Shown: positions 1 through 7,928, counted from the first letter of the stretch. The stretch: DNA of 64,000 nucleotides from Atopobiaceae bacterium (GCA_017545665.1 JAFWKQ010000062.1:1-64000); one strand, 5' to 3'. Made by a program: numbers and translations. The notes: generated by a model not told the origin, from the sequence alone.

Positions 1-112
1 GCACCATCTCCTCCCACGATCGTCTTCGATCCTGTCGAGGACAATTGTGGCGAAGGGTGCCCGCGAGTTGTAGACGCGTTACTTTTGGCGCTTACGTATC
101 TAAGAATGCTTA

Positions 113-215
113 AAGGTTGAAAGTGCTGGTCAGCGCCTATGAGTGCTCGCAGAATGAGCGCCGCAGATGCTTGGGGGTCAAGGGGTCGCTGGTTCGAATC
201 CAGTCCACCCGACCA
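113..215 (+). repeat. tRNA-Pro-like 3' half, copy 1 of 5 (attachment-site-like remnant)
   Basis: Bases 171-215 read like a tRNA from the anticodon loop through the variable region, T arm (GCTGG-TTCGAAT-CCAGT), acceptor 3' strand CCACCCG, discriminator A and CCA. A 5' acceptor strand CGGGTGG, and a 5' anticodon stem that would pair with TCAAG, are absent, so this is not an intact tRNA. The GGGG-containing loop and the CGACCA end suggest tRNA-Pro(GGG). About 100 bp (113-215) is repeated at 4471-4574. Such 3' halves are typical of tRNA-targeted integration scars. Confidence 0.6.
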
Positions 216-273
216 AATGGTCTCTCTATGAAATCCGATTCTTCTGTCCGAAGAAACCTTCCACTTTACGTTG
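216..273. other. Left-edge intergenic sequence
   Basis: Between the tRNA-like repeat and the stop of the GGDEF-EAL gene nothing recognisable is seen. Bases 1-112 are also without a supported gene. One frame is open from the left edge to about 120 but shows no family signature. Confidence 0.4.
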
Positions 274-2847
274 CTAGCCTTGAGGCACCCAGGCGGGAAC
301 GTCGGCGGGTGCCATGGGCTTGGAGTAATAGTAGCCCTGAATGAAGTCACAGCCTAGGCGCACGCAAGCATACATCTGATCACGCGTCTCGACTCCCTCC
401 ATCACGACGCGCTTTCCGAGGTCATGAATGAGCTGCACGAGGTTACGGGTTACGGTCTCCGTATCGGATGCGAGGAACGAGTCGACGAAGGTCTTGTCGA
501 GCTTGACAAAACCAACGGCATCGAACGTCAACCGGTCAAACGACGAGAAGCCAGTACCAAAGTCATCCAGTGCCAAAGACACGCCCATGTCCGTGAGCGT
601 GGTCACCAGCTCCTCTGCCGCGACTCTGTCTCCCAACATCATCGACTCGGTAATCTCGACCTTGATAAGGGATGCGGGGACGTGGAATGTCTCAAGCAAG
701 TCGCGCAGGTAGCTGCAGTATTGCGTGTCATTGAGCTGTACCGTCGAATAGTTGAGCGAGACGACACGCGGGACGAGGCCTTGGTCGAGCCACTCACGCT
801 GCTGCGCTACGACGATTCGCGTGATGACACGGCTGAGCTCAATAATCATGCCGCTCTTCTCGGCAATGGGGATAAACTCGCCTGGGCTGTAAGAGCCTGA
901 GGTAAGACGTGCCAGAGCCTCGTAGCCATATATCGTGTGAGTGCTGGTGTCGATCTGTGGCTGGTATACGACCAGTACCCCATCGTTGTCGATCGCATGG
1001 CGCAGCTCGGAGGTAATCTCGTTGTTGCGTCTGAAGGCTTCACTCATCCATTTCTCGTAGAAACATATGGCATGCTTTCCGCTTTGTTCCTTCGCTGTGC
1101 GAACGGCAAGACTAGCATGCCTGATGCGATTATTGTTCTCCCCTGGTGCGATGTTTCCCACCACGCCCATCGATGCGGTGATGGAGAGGAGCGACTCATG
1201 CCACGATATGGGTGTGTCAAAGACCTGCGAAACAAGCTTCAGCTCTGATGAGCCAGGCGACAGGGGGTGATCAAAGGTCAGGAGGAACTCATCTCCGCCG
1301 ACGTGCGCGAGCATTGTGCAGGGGATGTTTCCCAAGCGCTGGGCGACCTCGCAGATGACCTCGTCGCCTGCCGCCATACCGTAGGTGTCGTTGATATTCG
1401 AGAAGTCGTCAAGGTCCACCATGATGATGGCTCTCGTCTTGCATACAGCATCCTCTCCCTCCAGGTGGGCAACGAGGGCCTTGCGGTTGGGCAGTTTGGT
1501 GAGATGGTTGTGGGTAAGCTCGAAATCGAGAATGTCTCTGGTGTGGGTGAGCTTCTGGGCGTCCGCCATCGAGAGACGGTAACCGATGTAGGCAAAAGCG
1601 AGGAATGCCAGCAGCGAGCCGACCATGAGCGCGAGGGGAAGGGTGATGGGACTGATGAGTCGTCGCTCCTCATCCTGAGGGCTGTTCAAAATGACGGCGT
1701 CAGAAGGAAGAAGCGTCTTCGAAATGCCAAATTGCTGCAACATGCGTGCGTCGGCGGTAATGCCTAGCGAACTGTCGGTATCGAGGGGAATCTCTGAGGG
1801 GCTTGTGCCCGAGAGGATGAGCGACGCCGTTGTGGCAGCCTGCCGTCCCGCCTCGTAGAAGTCGGGGCAGGTTATGACGCACATGCCATCGCCATCTCCA
1901 CCTACACTGCCCCTAAAGAGTGGGACAGGGCAGCGGTCGGAGAAGTATCGGGCTGCCTCGGGAATACTGAGCGTATTGCCTTTGACGTCTACAAAGGTGT
2001 CGAGATGAACGACAACGGCGTTTTCATCGAGCTCGCGAAGCCTCTCGCGCATATCGTGGAAACTCATGGATCCGGCGTCAAGTACCTCAAACCTAACGCC
2101 GGGGTAGTTGTCCTCAATGGGGTGGAACTGTGCCAAGTCGCCGATTCCTGTAGTCGTGCGATCGGCGAGAACCACGATATGATTGGTGTTGGGCCTTAGC
2201 GTGAAGACAAGGTTCATCATTTCTGGGTAGCAGCTCACCTCGATGACACCTGTCGCCCAGCCTTCGTCAACCACCTCACGTGCATACCCATGGTCATTGA
2301 TGCCAAAGAAGACAACTGGCGCGTCGGCAAAGAGGTCGTGATGGTGTTGGTCCACCACTCTGAGCGCGTCGTCGTCGGCCACGATGATGACGTCGTAGGG
2401 ACCGCGTACCGCAAGTTTCTGGGCAAGGGTTTGGATGATGGCGTCTGACGTCTCCGTCCCGAGCGGGTAGATTTTTGTATGCAAATACTCTACGTCGGTG
2501 GTGACGTTGAGCTGGTCGAGGGTGTCGAGCACGCCGTTGCGCTCGTCGGGAATAGTCACATGATTGTCGTCGTAGGACATGAGGAGGAGGACCTTATGGT
2601 GCTCGCCCTGTTCGCTGAATTCGATAGGTGCTGAGGGCTGTCTGCTGCTTTGAGCATAACCCCGTATAGCGACTACGAATTGATATACGCTAGCGATTGC
2701 GAGAATAAACCCGCACACCAGGAGGATAACGCGCAGAATACGTATATGCGGCCGCGAGGCAACGGGCGAATAAGTTCGCCAGTGGGCATGGTGCGTGTCC
2801 GATGTGGCATGCTTTGTGTGCCGGTCACTGTGGCTTTTGGATGCCAT
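274..2847 (-). CDS. Periplasmic-sensor GGDEF-EAL protein (c-di-GMP metabolism)
   Basis: An 857-residue membrane receptor. A TM helix at about 36-58 is followed by an extracytoplasmic domain (about 75-390) that resembles an ABC-transporter substrate-binding protein, a second TM at about 398-420, a GGDEF domain with an intact GGDEF motif near 517, and a C-terminal EAL domain (about 625-850). The EAL domain keeps YEALARL, the Glu of EITES, the DDFGTGFSS loop, VKLDKTF and the late EGVET. Both synthesis and hydrolysis of c-di-GMP are therefore possible; the net activity cannot be read from sequence. The start at 2847 follows a good ribosome site (TAGGAG, 5 nt spacing). It stands alone between a tRNA-like repeat and a decayed HTH fragment. 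Ligand unknown. Confidence 0.88.
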   Translation of the reverse strand: MASKSHSDRHTKHATSDTHHAHWRTYSPVASRPHIRILRVILLVCGFILAIASVYQFVVAIRGYAQSSRQPSAPIEFSEQGEHHKVLLLMSYDDNHVTIPDERNGVLDTLDQLNVTTDVEYLHTKIYPLGTETSDAIIQTLAQKLAVRGPYDVIIVADDDALRVVDQHHHDLFADAPVVFFGINDHGYAREVVDEGWATGVIEVSCYPEMMNLVFTLRPNTNHIVVLADRTTTGIGDLAQFHPIEDNYPGVRFEVLDAGSMSFHDMRERLRELDENAVVVHLDTFVDVKGNTLSIPEAARYFSDRCPVPLFRGSVGGDGDGMCVITCPDFYEAGRQAATTASLILSGTSPSEIPLDTDSSLGITADARMLQQFGISKTLLPSDAVILNSPQDEERRLISPITLPLALMVGSLLAFLAFAYIGYRLSMADAQKLTHTRDILDFELTHNHLTKLPNRKALVAHLEGEDAVCKTRAIIMVDLDDFSNINDTYGMAAGDEVICEVAQRLGNIPCTMLAHVGGDEFLLTFDHPLSPGSSELKLVSQVFDTPISWHESLLSITASMGVVGNIAPGENNNRIRHASLAVRTAKEQSGKHAICFYEKWMSEAFRRNNEITSELRHAIDNDGVLVVYQPQIDTSTHTIYGYEALARLTSGSYSPGEFIPIAEKSGMIIELSRVITRIVVAQQREWLDQGLVPRVVSLNYSTVQLNDTQYCSYLRDLLETFHVPASLIKVEITESMMLGDRVAAEELVTTLTDMGVSLALDDFGTGFSSFDRLTFDAVGFVKLDKTFVDSFLASDTETVTRNLVQLIHDLGKRVVMEGVETRDQMYACVRLGCDFIQGYYYSKPMAPADVPAWVPQG

Positions 2848-2892
2848 GGCACTCCTAGAGGGGAAGTCGCGTTCGAGGGCGGGATTACATTA

Positions 2893-2901
2893 ATTATAGC
2901 A
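2893..2901 (-). promoter_or_regulatory. Extended -10 promoter for the GGDEF-EAL gene
   Basis: On the minus strand the sequence TGC-TATAAT gives a consensus -10 hexamer with the extended -10 TG, about 46 nt upstream of the start at 2847. No convincing -35 box is seen, as is usual for extended -10 promoters. Confidence 0.5.
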
Positions 2902-3024
2902 TATAGAAGCGCCGAGCATCCCATATTCCGTTTCCGACCTCTTGACCCCAGCATCATGCCGTTAAGCTGAGTGCGTGTGCGTGGGCTGACCTCGGCAAAG
3001 AGTCGGCGTTACGATTTCTTGCCG

Positions 3025-3207
3025 TCATACGATGCGGTAGGTTGTCCATCTGCCCTTGCCTTCCATGACTACCAGCCCCTCTTCACCCAATGCAGCCAGA
3101 TACCTTCTTACGGTACGCTCGCTGACACCGGTGTGCGGCGTGATCGCGGAGATGGGCATGCTCTCGCCTTTGGAGAGCACGTTGATGATTGCGGAATCTA
3201 TCGTGTG
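3025..3207 (-). pseudogene. Winged-helix/HTH C-terminal fragment
   Basis: A 60-codon open stretch with no start codon in front of it (it opens directly after an in-frame TGA). It encodes a segment with the character INVLSKGESMP...GVSERTVRRYLAALGEEGLVV...TTYRIV. This is the recognition-helix and wing pattern found at the C-terminus of Fic and AlbA_2/Schlafen-type proteins and some transcription factors. Nothing upstream in frame belongs to such a protein, so this is a truncated remnant. It lies between two larger decay scars, consistent with a deletion-prone island. Confidence 0.5.
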
Positions 3208-3302
3208 TCACCCATATTTCATCTCCGCGTTCGTCTGACCCGCCCACGATGCGGCGCACATCCATCGCTAGGAGCGCAAACGCCTCTTCAATACGAAGTC
3301 TG

Positions 3303-3507
3303 CTTGATCCATTGCCTACGCATCGGGCACCCTCGCGAGCATCCCCAGGCCTCCCTTAAGCACGAAGCGTGGCTCCGGCTCGCTGAAGACGCGGCACAGC
3401 AGGCGGTGGAAGTAGAACCCGGCTATCGCCCTGTTCGTGTCCTGCGGCGAGGCCTTTGCCGCGTTCCTAACCGCCATCTCGAGCGCCGCTGCCGTCTTGT
3501 ACCTCAT
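3303..3507 (-). pseudogene. AbiEii-type toxin, copy A, internally deleted
   Basis: The first 63 residues are nearly identical to the toxin starting at 11921 and include the KGGLGMLARVPDA part of the nucleotidyltransferase signature. The frame then hits TAG where the partner continues RSTRDIDL. The bases after the stop (3303-3320) match the other copy's last codons (11031-11047), so about 690 bp were lost and the ends joined out of frame at a GCG/CGT microhomology. The catalytic DxD and everything beyond it are gone. The start overlaps the antitoxin stop by 4 nt (ATGA). Inactive toxin; high confidence in the deletion. Confidence 0.85.
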
Positions 3508-4175
3508 AAGAATCCTCCAGACCCATTGTTAGTGACGCCTGCTTCCGTAAGGAGGGTGTCGAGCGTCCCTGCGGGTGCGCCCCACCTGCCTTTGCTCTCG
3601 CGGAAGAGCTTGGAGAGTCGCGAGATATCGAAGTCCTTGGGCTGGGCGAGGTTGCGCGCGGCATCTGCGAGCGCGTCGGCGACGAGCGAGGGGTCCTCGC
3701 CGTCGAGCACGAGGTCGAGTATGGTGCGCTCCGACCTCGTGACGGGGATGCCGAGCGCGAAAGAGACGTCACGCTCGTCGACCCTGCGGACTGCCGCCGA
3801 CATCTCTGGGAGCGTAGAGCGGATGGCGCGTGGAGCGTACATGCGGCAGGGATAGGGATGGAGGTCGCCGAACCCGAGAGCGCAGGCGGCTGTGGCGCCG
3901 CCCACAACGACGCCGTCCCAGCTGGCTAGGCGCTCGTGGGCGAAGGCCGCCGGCTGGGTGAGCTTCCAGAGCGCGGTCGCGAGGTCGAGCTCGCCCGCGG
4001 GTGAGCTCGCCATCCTGTACGCGCCACGCACGACGCGCTCGAGGGTGCCCGCACGCGTCGCATGCGAGAGGGCGTCGCGCGGCACACCAAGCCTCGCCGC
4101 CTGCGCAGCGGTGAACACGCCGCCTTCCGACCGAGCGAGCTCCGCTATCGTTGTTATGTGCATCGTTTTTGACAT
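3504..4175 (-). CDS. AbiEi-like antitoxin/regulator, copy A
   Basis: A 223-residue protein of the type IV AbiEi antitoxin family. The N-terminal winged-helix domain (roughly 5-75: IAELARSEGGVFTAAQAARLGVPRDALSHA...GTLERVVRGAYR) is followed by the family's C-terminal domain (VVVGGATAACALGFGD, GIPVTRSERTILDLVLDGEDPSLVADAL). In characterised members the protein represses its own operon and neutralises the AbiEii nucleotidyltransferase toxin. The ATG at 4175 is chosen over one 24 nt upstream because it lies just outside a perfect operator-like palindrome (4183-4203) and matches the start of copy B. The toxin gene behind it is broken, so this is now an orphan antitoxin. Copy B (11936-12589) is a close duplicate. 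Confidence 0.85.
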   Translation of the reverse strand: MSKTMHITTIAELARSEGGVFTAAQAARLGVPRDALSHATRAGTLERVVRGAYRMASSPAGELDLATALWKLTQPAAFAHERLASWDGVVVGGATAACALGFGDLHPYPCRMYAPRAIRSTLPEMSAAVRRVDERDVSFALGIPVTRSERTILDLVLDGEDPSLVADALADAARNLAQPKDFDISRLSKLFRESKGRWGAPAGTLDTLLTEAGVTNNGSGGFL

Positions 4176-4182
4176 AGCAATA

Positions 4183-4203
4183 TTGTATGAAATTATCATA
4201 CAA
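4183..4203. promoter_or_regulatory. Palindromic operator of AbiE copy A
   Basis: TTGTATGA-AATTA-TCATACAA, a perfect 8-bp inverted repeat with a 5-nt spacer, 8 nt in front of the antitoxin start. AbiEi proteins are known to repress their operons through inverted repeats in this position. Copy B carries the same element with one arm mismatch. Confidence 0.65.
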
Positions 4204-4470
4204 AGTCAACATTACGAATTGCTTCTGGTATGAGATGTTCGACTCCGTGCGAAGTGAACCCCGAGCTGTCAGCGCTTACTTCGCTACCCCTTTAACACGT
4301 CGCAGTTTACGAGGCACGCTTAACAGTAGGCCTTTTGTCATTCTACTCATATGAATGGCACCCTTGTGAGCGTGTCTCGAGATGTATCCAATATATTTAA
4401 GAGTTTATTGGCAGAAAATGGCAGACATAGAGTTGTGGAGGGTGCCTATGAGTGCTTTTCGAGCTTGTGT
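4204..4470. other. Intergenic, homologous to the flank of AbiE copy B
   Basis: The first 90 bp (to about 4295) align with 12618-12710, so the duplication of the AbiE module extends beyond its operator. No gene is supported in the remainder. Confidence 0.5.
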
Positions 4471-4574
4471 AAGGTCTGAAAGTGCTGGTCAGTGCCCGTG
4501 GGTGATCGCAAAACGAGCGCCGCAGATGCCTGGGGGTCAAGGGGTCGCTGGTTCGAATACAGTCCACCCGACCA
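4471..4574 (+). repeat. tRNA-Pro-like 3' half, copy 2 of 5
   Basis: About 90% identical to 113-215 over roughly 100 bp. It ends in the same T arm (one loop base changed), acceptor 3' strand and CCA (4530-4574). No 5' tRNA half is found upstream. It forms the left boundary of the third AbiE cassette; copy 3 begins 18 nt after that cassette's last stop codon. Confidence 0.6.
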
Positions 4575-4583
4575 GAATTTTCG

Positions 4584-4620
4584 CAGGTCAGAGACTTAAA
4601 GCTCTGACCTGTTTTCTTTT
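4584..4620 (+). terminator. Rho-independent terminator after tRNA-like copy 2
   Basis: A perfect 10-bp stem CAGGTCAGAG/CTCTGACCTG with an 8-nt loop, followed by TTTTCTTTT. It lies 10 nt after the CCA, as expected for the terminator of a tRNA gene whose 5' part is missing. Confidence 0.75.
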
Positions 4621-4727
4621 GCCCATCATATGCCCATCATATGCCCATCATATGCCCACCATGGTGCCTACCAAAATCGCAAAGGGGATGCTTCCACCGA
4701 AAAGGAAGCACGCGTCTTTATCTGTTG

Positions 4728-4754
4728 CAATTGTAGGCTATTACCCTACAATTG
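4728..4754. promoter_or_regulatory. Palindromic operator of AbiE copy C
   Basis: CAATTGTAGG-N7-CCTACAATTG, a perfect 10-bp inverted repeat that ends 4 nt before the antitoxin ATG. It occupies the same place as the operators of copies A and B but differs in sequence (TTGTAGG core against TTGTATGA), suggesting a separate repressor specificity. Confidence 0.65.
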
Positions 4755-4758
4755 AAGC

Positions 4759-5409
4759 ATGACTTACTCGAATCACATAGCGTCGATTGCCGAGCTGTCG
4801 GAGTCCGAAGGGGTGTTCACGACCGCGCAGGCCGAACGCGTGGGCGTAACGCGAGACGCGCTGCACGATGCGGTCGAGTCTGGTCGGCTTGAGAGGGTGA
4901 TGCGGGGAGCCTATCGCATGGTTGGGTCGGGATCATCCTACACCGACGAGCTTGTGGCAGTATGGAAACTCACGTCCCCCTCTTTGTTCACGTACGAACG
5001 AATGCGCTTTTCGGCTTGGGACGGCATCGTGGTCGGAGGACAGACGGCGGCGTCCCTCATGGGCATCGGTGATTTTCACCTCTCACCTTATCGCCTTTAC
5101 GCTCCCAAGAGGTTCAATACGAGAAATCGGCTAGCGAGGTTTGGAAAGCGCATCGTCGCACGCGAGGACGTCGTGTTTCAACAAGGCGTGCCGGTTACGA
5201 AGATGGAGCGTACGATATCCGATCTCATTCTCGATAACGAGGACATGTCGCTGGTGGCAGATGCGCTGCAAGACGCATTGCATGCAAGCCAAGCATTCGA
5301 CTTGGAGAAGCTCGCGGGTTTCTTGCGCGAGAGCCAACCAAAGAACGCGGCACGCTCGCTTTACGAGGAGCTCCTCGCGAATGCCGGCATTGACGGAGAG
5401 GGGTCATGA
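4759..5409 (+). CDS. AbiEi-like antitoxin/regulator, copy C
   Basis: A 216-residue AbiEi-family protein. The winged-helix N-terminus (IAELSESEGVFTTAQAERVGVTRDALHDAV...LERVMRGAYRM) and C-terminal domain (GIVVGGQTAASLMGIGDFH, GVPVTKMERTISDLILDNEDMSLVADAL) follow the same plan as copies A and B, but the sequence has diverged clearly. It lies on the opposite strand. Predicted to repress the cassette through the palindrome at 4728-4754 and to counteract the toxin that starts inside its stop codon (ATGA overlap). The ATG at 4759 is preceded only by the operator, with no strong ribosome site. Confidence 0.85.
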   Translation: MTYSNHIASIAELSESEGVFTTAQAERVGVTRDALHDAVESGRLERVMRGAYRMVGSGSSYTDELVAVWKLTSPSLFTYERMRFSAWDGIVVGGQTAASLMGIGDFHLSPYRLYAPKRFNTRNRLARFGKRIVAREDVVFQQGVPVTKMERTISDLILDNEDMSLVADALQDALHASQAFDLEKLAGFLRESQPKNAARSLYEELLANAGIDGEGS

Positions 5410-6305
5410 TGGATCCGACGTTTAAGAGTCCCCGGGCCTTGGAGATGGCAGTAAAGGAAGCGGCAAAGCTTTCTCCCATGGACACAGGGAAGGCTGTATC
5501 CAGTTTCTATTTCCACCGCCTGCTCTGCAGGGTATTCGCGGACGACAGCATGGGCTTCGTGCTCAAAGGCGGCCAGGGGATGCTGGCGCGCACGCTCGAC
5601 GCAAGAACGACGCGTGACATCGACCTGCTATCCAAGAGAGGCAGCCTTGACGATGCGCTCGATGACCTGCTGGAGGTTTCGCGAAAGGACCTTGGTGATT
5701 TCGTGTCGTTCGAGCTTACTGAGACGCGTCCAATCAAAGCGGACGACGAGTACCGAAGCGGCCTTTCGGTAAGGTTCGCTCCATATCTGGGCGCTAAAAA
5801 AATGCAAGACATCTCGATAGATCTTGTGGTCGATCAGATACAACTGGATCATGCTCAGAGAATCACGCCCATTGACCGGCTTGATGTGGGTGGTGTCGAG
5901 GTTTGCGACTATCTGGTCTATCCAGTCGAGAATGCCCTCGCAGACAAACTCTGCGCCCTGATAGAGCGGCATGATGGTCGCCCGTCCTCAAGGGTAAAGG
6001 ATCTGGTAGACATAGTGATCTATGCGACGACATGCGAGGTTGATGGCGACTCATTGCAAAGGGCAATCCATCGCGAGCTTTCTGCAAGGCGGCTGGCTCC
6101 CATAGGGGCGTTTTCCGTTCCAGAGGAATGGGGCGATGCCCACGACCGCCAGTTTGCGAGTCTTTGCGCGCAAACAGGACTAGTAGATTCCCTACGATTG
6201 CGAAAGAATGCAGAGGCGCTTGCCTCGACCCTTTTGGAACCGGCAATTCGAATGAGCGTGACGGGAAAACGCTGGAATCATGATGAGCTATGTTGGCGGG
6301 AATAG
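5406..6305 (+). CDS. AbiEii-like nucleotidyltransferase toxin, copy C
   Basis: A 299-residue AbiEii/AbiGii-family toxin. The nucleotidyltransferase signature KGGQGMLAR...TTRDIDL (residues about 55-77) supplies the GG and the catalytic DxD. The later block DYLVYPVENALADKLCALIERHDGRPSSRVKDLVDIVIY (about 165-205) is the second conserved region of the family. Known family members are toxic by modifying RNA or nucleotides and are held back by AbiEi, often giving phage abortive infection. Translational coupling to the antitoxin is indicated by the 4-nt overlap; an ATG three bases on (5409) is an alternative start. This is one of two intact AbiEii genes in the window. Confidence 0.88.
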   Translation: MMDPTFKSPRALEMAVKEAAKLSPMDTGKAVSSFYFHRLLCRVFADDSMGFVLKGGQGMLARTLDARTTRDIDLLSKRGSLDDALDDLLEVSRKDLGDFVSFELTETRPIKADDEYRSGLSVRFAPYLGAKKMQDISIDLVVDQIQLDHAQRITPIDRLDVGGVEVCDYLVYPVENALADKLCALIERHDGRPSSRVKDLVDIVIYATTCEVDGDSLQRAIHRELSARRLAPIGAFSVPEEWGDAHDRQFASLCAQTGLVDSLRLRKNAEALASTLLEPAIRMSVTGKRWNHDELCWRE

Positions 6306-6322
6306 CCGCATCTAACCGCATC

Positions 6323-6367
6323 TGCCCGGGGACCAAGGGGTCGCCTTCGAGTCCAGCCCACCCGACC
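6323..6367 (+). repeat. tRNA-like 3' end, copy 3 of 5 (shortened T-arm subtype)
   Basis: CAAGGGGTCGCC-TTCGAGTCCAGCCCACCCGACC resembles the tRNA 3' half but lacks the GGTT part of the T stem. Copies 4 and 5 share this same deletion, so copies 3-5 derive from one already-damaged ancestor. It begins 18 nt after the toxin stop codon. Confidence 0.5.
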
Positions 6368-6377
6368 GGTTTGCTAC

Positions 6378-6400
6378 AGGGGCTCAAGGGTCCCTTTTTT
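6378..6400 (+). terminator. Terminator after tRNA-like copy 3
   Basis: A six-pair stem (AGGGGC with GTCCCT, one G-T pair), loop TCAAGG and a run of six T. Nearly the same hairpin and T-run follows copy 5 at 14669-14693, so repeat and terminator were copied together. Confidence 0.6.
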
Positions 6401-6435
6401 CTATCTCGTCTATCAATACGAGGGGATATGCCGAC

Positions 6436-6690
6436 ATGTGCCAAGTAGTCTTCGAGATTCCCGACGAGGTCCTCTACGACAACAAAATGAGTCGTCGGGA
6501 CGCCCTCGACTTCGCGCGGCGAGCCACCGCGCTGCACTTCTACGCGACCAAGGGGGTGTCTCTGGGCTACTGCGCGCAGATCGCGGGGATGGACAAGGAG
6601 GACTTCATCTATTTCCTCGGGCAGAACGGCGTCTCCATATTCCACTTCGACGGCGAGGCGGAGTTCGTCGAGGAGATGGGCAATGCCTAG
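6436..6690 (+). CDS. UPF0175-family antitoxin
   Basis: An 84-residue protein with the UPF0175 pattern: an N-terminal strand (VFEIPDEVLYDNKMSRRDALDFARRATALHFYATKGVSLGYCAQIAGM) and the C-terminal FIYFLGQNGVSIFHFD...EFVEEM. UPF0175 proteins are usually paired with PIN-like DUF3368 toxins as VapBC-type modules, and the next frame, overlapping its stop by 8 nt, is a broken DUF3368 gene. The ATG at 6436 has AGGGG about 10 nt upstream. Predicted DNA-binding antitoxin, now probably without its toxin. Confidence 0.8.
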   Translation: MCQVVFEIPDEVLYDNKMSRRDALDFARRATALHFYATKGVSLGYCAQIAGMDKEDFIYFLGQNGVSIFHFDGEAEFVEEMGNA

Positions 6691-6901
6691 GGTGGTTGCC
6701 AACACAACCCCGCCCATCGCCTTCGCAAAGGTGGGCCAGCTCGACATCTTGCGTCAACCCTATGGCGAACTGCTCATACCAGAGGCGGTTCTGTAAGAAG
6801 TAAAGTCTGCACTCGTGGGCGAGGAGGCGCCGCGCAAGTGGATGAGGACGAGCGGCATAAAGGCGCTGCTCAAGAAGGGGAAGTCCGTCCGCCGGAGGTA
6901 G
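6683..6901 (+). pseudogene. DUF3368/PIN-like toxin remnant with nonsense codon
   Basis: It starts inside the UPF0175 stop region with MPRVVANTTPPIAFAKVGQL...YGELLIPEAVL, the first third of a DUF3368 PIN-like protein (N-terminal motif NTTPxIAxxKxGQLDxLRxxYGxxxIPxAV). Codon 38 is TAA; the same frame then continues (EVKSALVGEEAPRK...) to a TAG at 6901. Normal family length is about 150 residues, so it is both interrupted and shortened. The PIN active-site acidic residues beyond the N-terminus are absent. Almost certainly inactive. Confidence 0.7.
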
Positions 6902-7031
6902 CCGCCGGGCGGTGTGCCGTCGGAAAACATTCAACGCGAAGGCGCCGTTTGCCCTGCTAGACAGAGGCAAACGGCGCTAAACTACTGCGGAAGTCAGTTA
7001 GCAACGTCAAGAGTCGCGAAGGATTCTTTCC

Positions 7032-7487
7032 CTAAGCAGTGGCAAGATCCTTCTTCGGTCGTCCCGCCTTGCGCTTCTCGGCCTGCCTGCACTCAACGGA
7101 GTCCAGGCTAACCATGCGCGTACCGCCCGACTTCCAGCTTTCGAGGGCGCCAGCCTTCACGAGCTGCGCCACCCGAGCCGTGCTCACGCCCAGCATCCGT
7201 GCCGCCTCGGCTGAGGTGACGGCGGGCACCTGGTCGAGAGACGCATCGACGGCGAGCGTCACCATGCGGCCGCCCCTCGTCGGATCGCTGCCAAGCGGGA
7301 GCTCTGGCCATTCCTCACCGCGCATGAGGAAGTCGAGCGCCGTTTCCCTGAGCCAGTCGGCAGCCATCTCAACCGCGTCCTTGAGGCCGTATCCCTCGGT
7401 CGCGCCATCGAGCCCGACTGGATGGACGACGTATGTGCCGTCATGGTCGTAGTCGACCAACTCGAAATCGCAAATGAAGACTCCCAT
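7032..7487 (-). CDS. hicB: HicB-like antitoxin with HTH domain
   Basis: About 151 residues. The N-terminal 70 have the HicB partial RNase-H-like pattern (CDFELVDYDHDGTYVVHPVGLDGATEGYGLKDAVEMAADWLRE). The middle is a helix-turn-helix (VTSAEAARMLGVSTARVAQLVKAGALESWKSGGTRMVSLDSV) of the excisionase/MerR-like type, followed by a basic tail (KRKAGRPKKD). HicB proteins bind and inhibit HicA and repress the operon. The second of two adjacent ATGs (7487) is preferred because AAGGAG then sits 5 nt upstream. It follows hicA with a 43-nt gap that contains a small CCCCCGAAGGGGG hairpin. Confidence 0.8.
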   Translation of the reverse strand: MGVFICDFELVDYDHDGTYVVHPVGLDGATEGYGLKDAVEMAADWLRETALDFLMRGEEWPELPLGSDPTRGGRMVTLAVDASLDQVPAVTSAEAARMLGVSTARVAQLVKAGALESWKSGGTRMVSLDSVECRQAEKRKAGRPKKDLATA

Positions 7488-7533
7488 CATCTCTCCTTTT
7501 ATCGCGTGGCCATGACCCCCGAAGGGGGCGGGA

Positions 7534-7716
7534 CTACTTGAGTCCCGCCTGTTTGCGAATCTCCGCCACCGTGTGCTCTTTCGGCTCGCGGTGCCTTGGG
7601 ATGGAGATCGAGCGCATCGCCGGCTTGGTGAACTTGTCGTGGTCGCCTCTCTTGTGCGGCACCTTCACCCAGCCGGCCTCGAGTAGCCCCTTATCAACGA
7701 CTCGCTTCTTTGTCAT
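7534..7716 (-). CDS. hicA: HicA-like mRNA interferase toxin
   Basis: A 60-residue protein with the HicA double-stranded-RNA-binding-like fold: LLEAGWVKVPHKRGDHDKFTKPAMRSISIPRHREPKEHTVAEIRKQAGL. The HicA catalytic histidine is probably the His of GDHDKF. Known HicA toxins cleave mRNA and tmRNA during translation. The ATG at 7716 is preferred over an in-frame GTG two codons upstream because AGGAGG lies 5 nt before it. It is the first gene of the operon, directly downstream of the palindromes at 7748-7761 and 7782-7795. Confidence 0.85.
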   Translation of the reverse strand: MTKKRVVDKGLLEAGWVKVPHKRGDHDKFTKPAMRSISIPRHREPKEHTVAEIRKQAGLK

Positions 7717-7747
7717 GTCCACCTCCTTTGTTTTGCTTGCTTATATA

Positions 7748-7761
7748 TTAGTAAATACTAA
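7748..7761. promoter_or_regulatory. hicAB operator 1 (palindrome)
   Basis: TTAGTA-AA-TACTAA, a perfect inverted repeat 31 nt upstream of hicA. It shares TTAG...CTAA ends with the second palindrome 34 bp away, about three helical turns, as expected for cooperative repressor binding. Confidence 0.6.
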
Positions 7762-7781
7762 GGGTATGGGTAATGTATTTA

Positions 7782-7795
7782 TTAGCAATTGCTAA
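7782..7795. promoter_or_regulatory. hicAB operator 2 (palindrome)
   Basis: TTAGCAATTGCTAA, a perfect 14-bp palindrome in a short AT-rich stretch. It probably flanks the hicAB promoter together with operator 1. Confidence 0.6.
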
Positions 7796-7928
7796 CGATA
7801 TACCTACGAGTCAGTCAGCCAGTCCATGCCAACGCGATCCATGTACTCGAAAGCACGGTGCGCTCTCATCATGCACCAGTGCCTAGCATCCTTGCTCTCT
7901 GGCCTCACCAGCTCGTCGGCCACCTCTC

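Noticed and set aside
171..215. An intact tRNA-Pro gene
   Set aside because: Only the 3' half is present; the upstream bases do not supply an acceptor 5' strand, D arm and anticodon stem that pair. The same holds for the copy at 4530-4574.
2971..3855. A 294-codon frame on the plus strand
   Set aside because: It runs antisense to the HTH fragment, the deleted AbiEii toxin and the AbiEi antitoxin and shows only the composition of the opposite strand.
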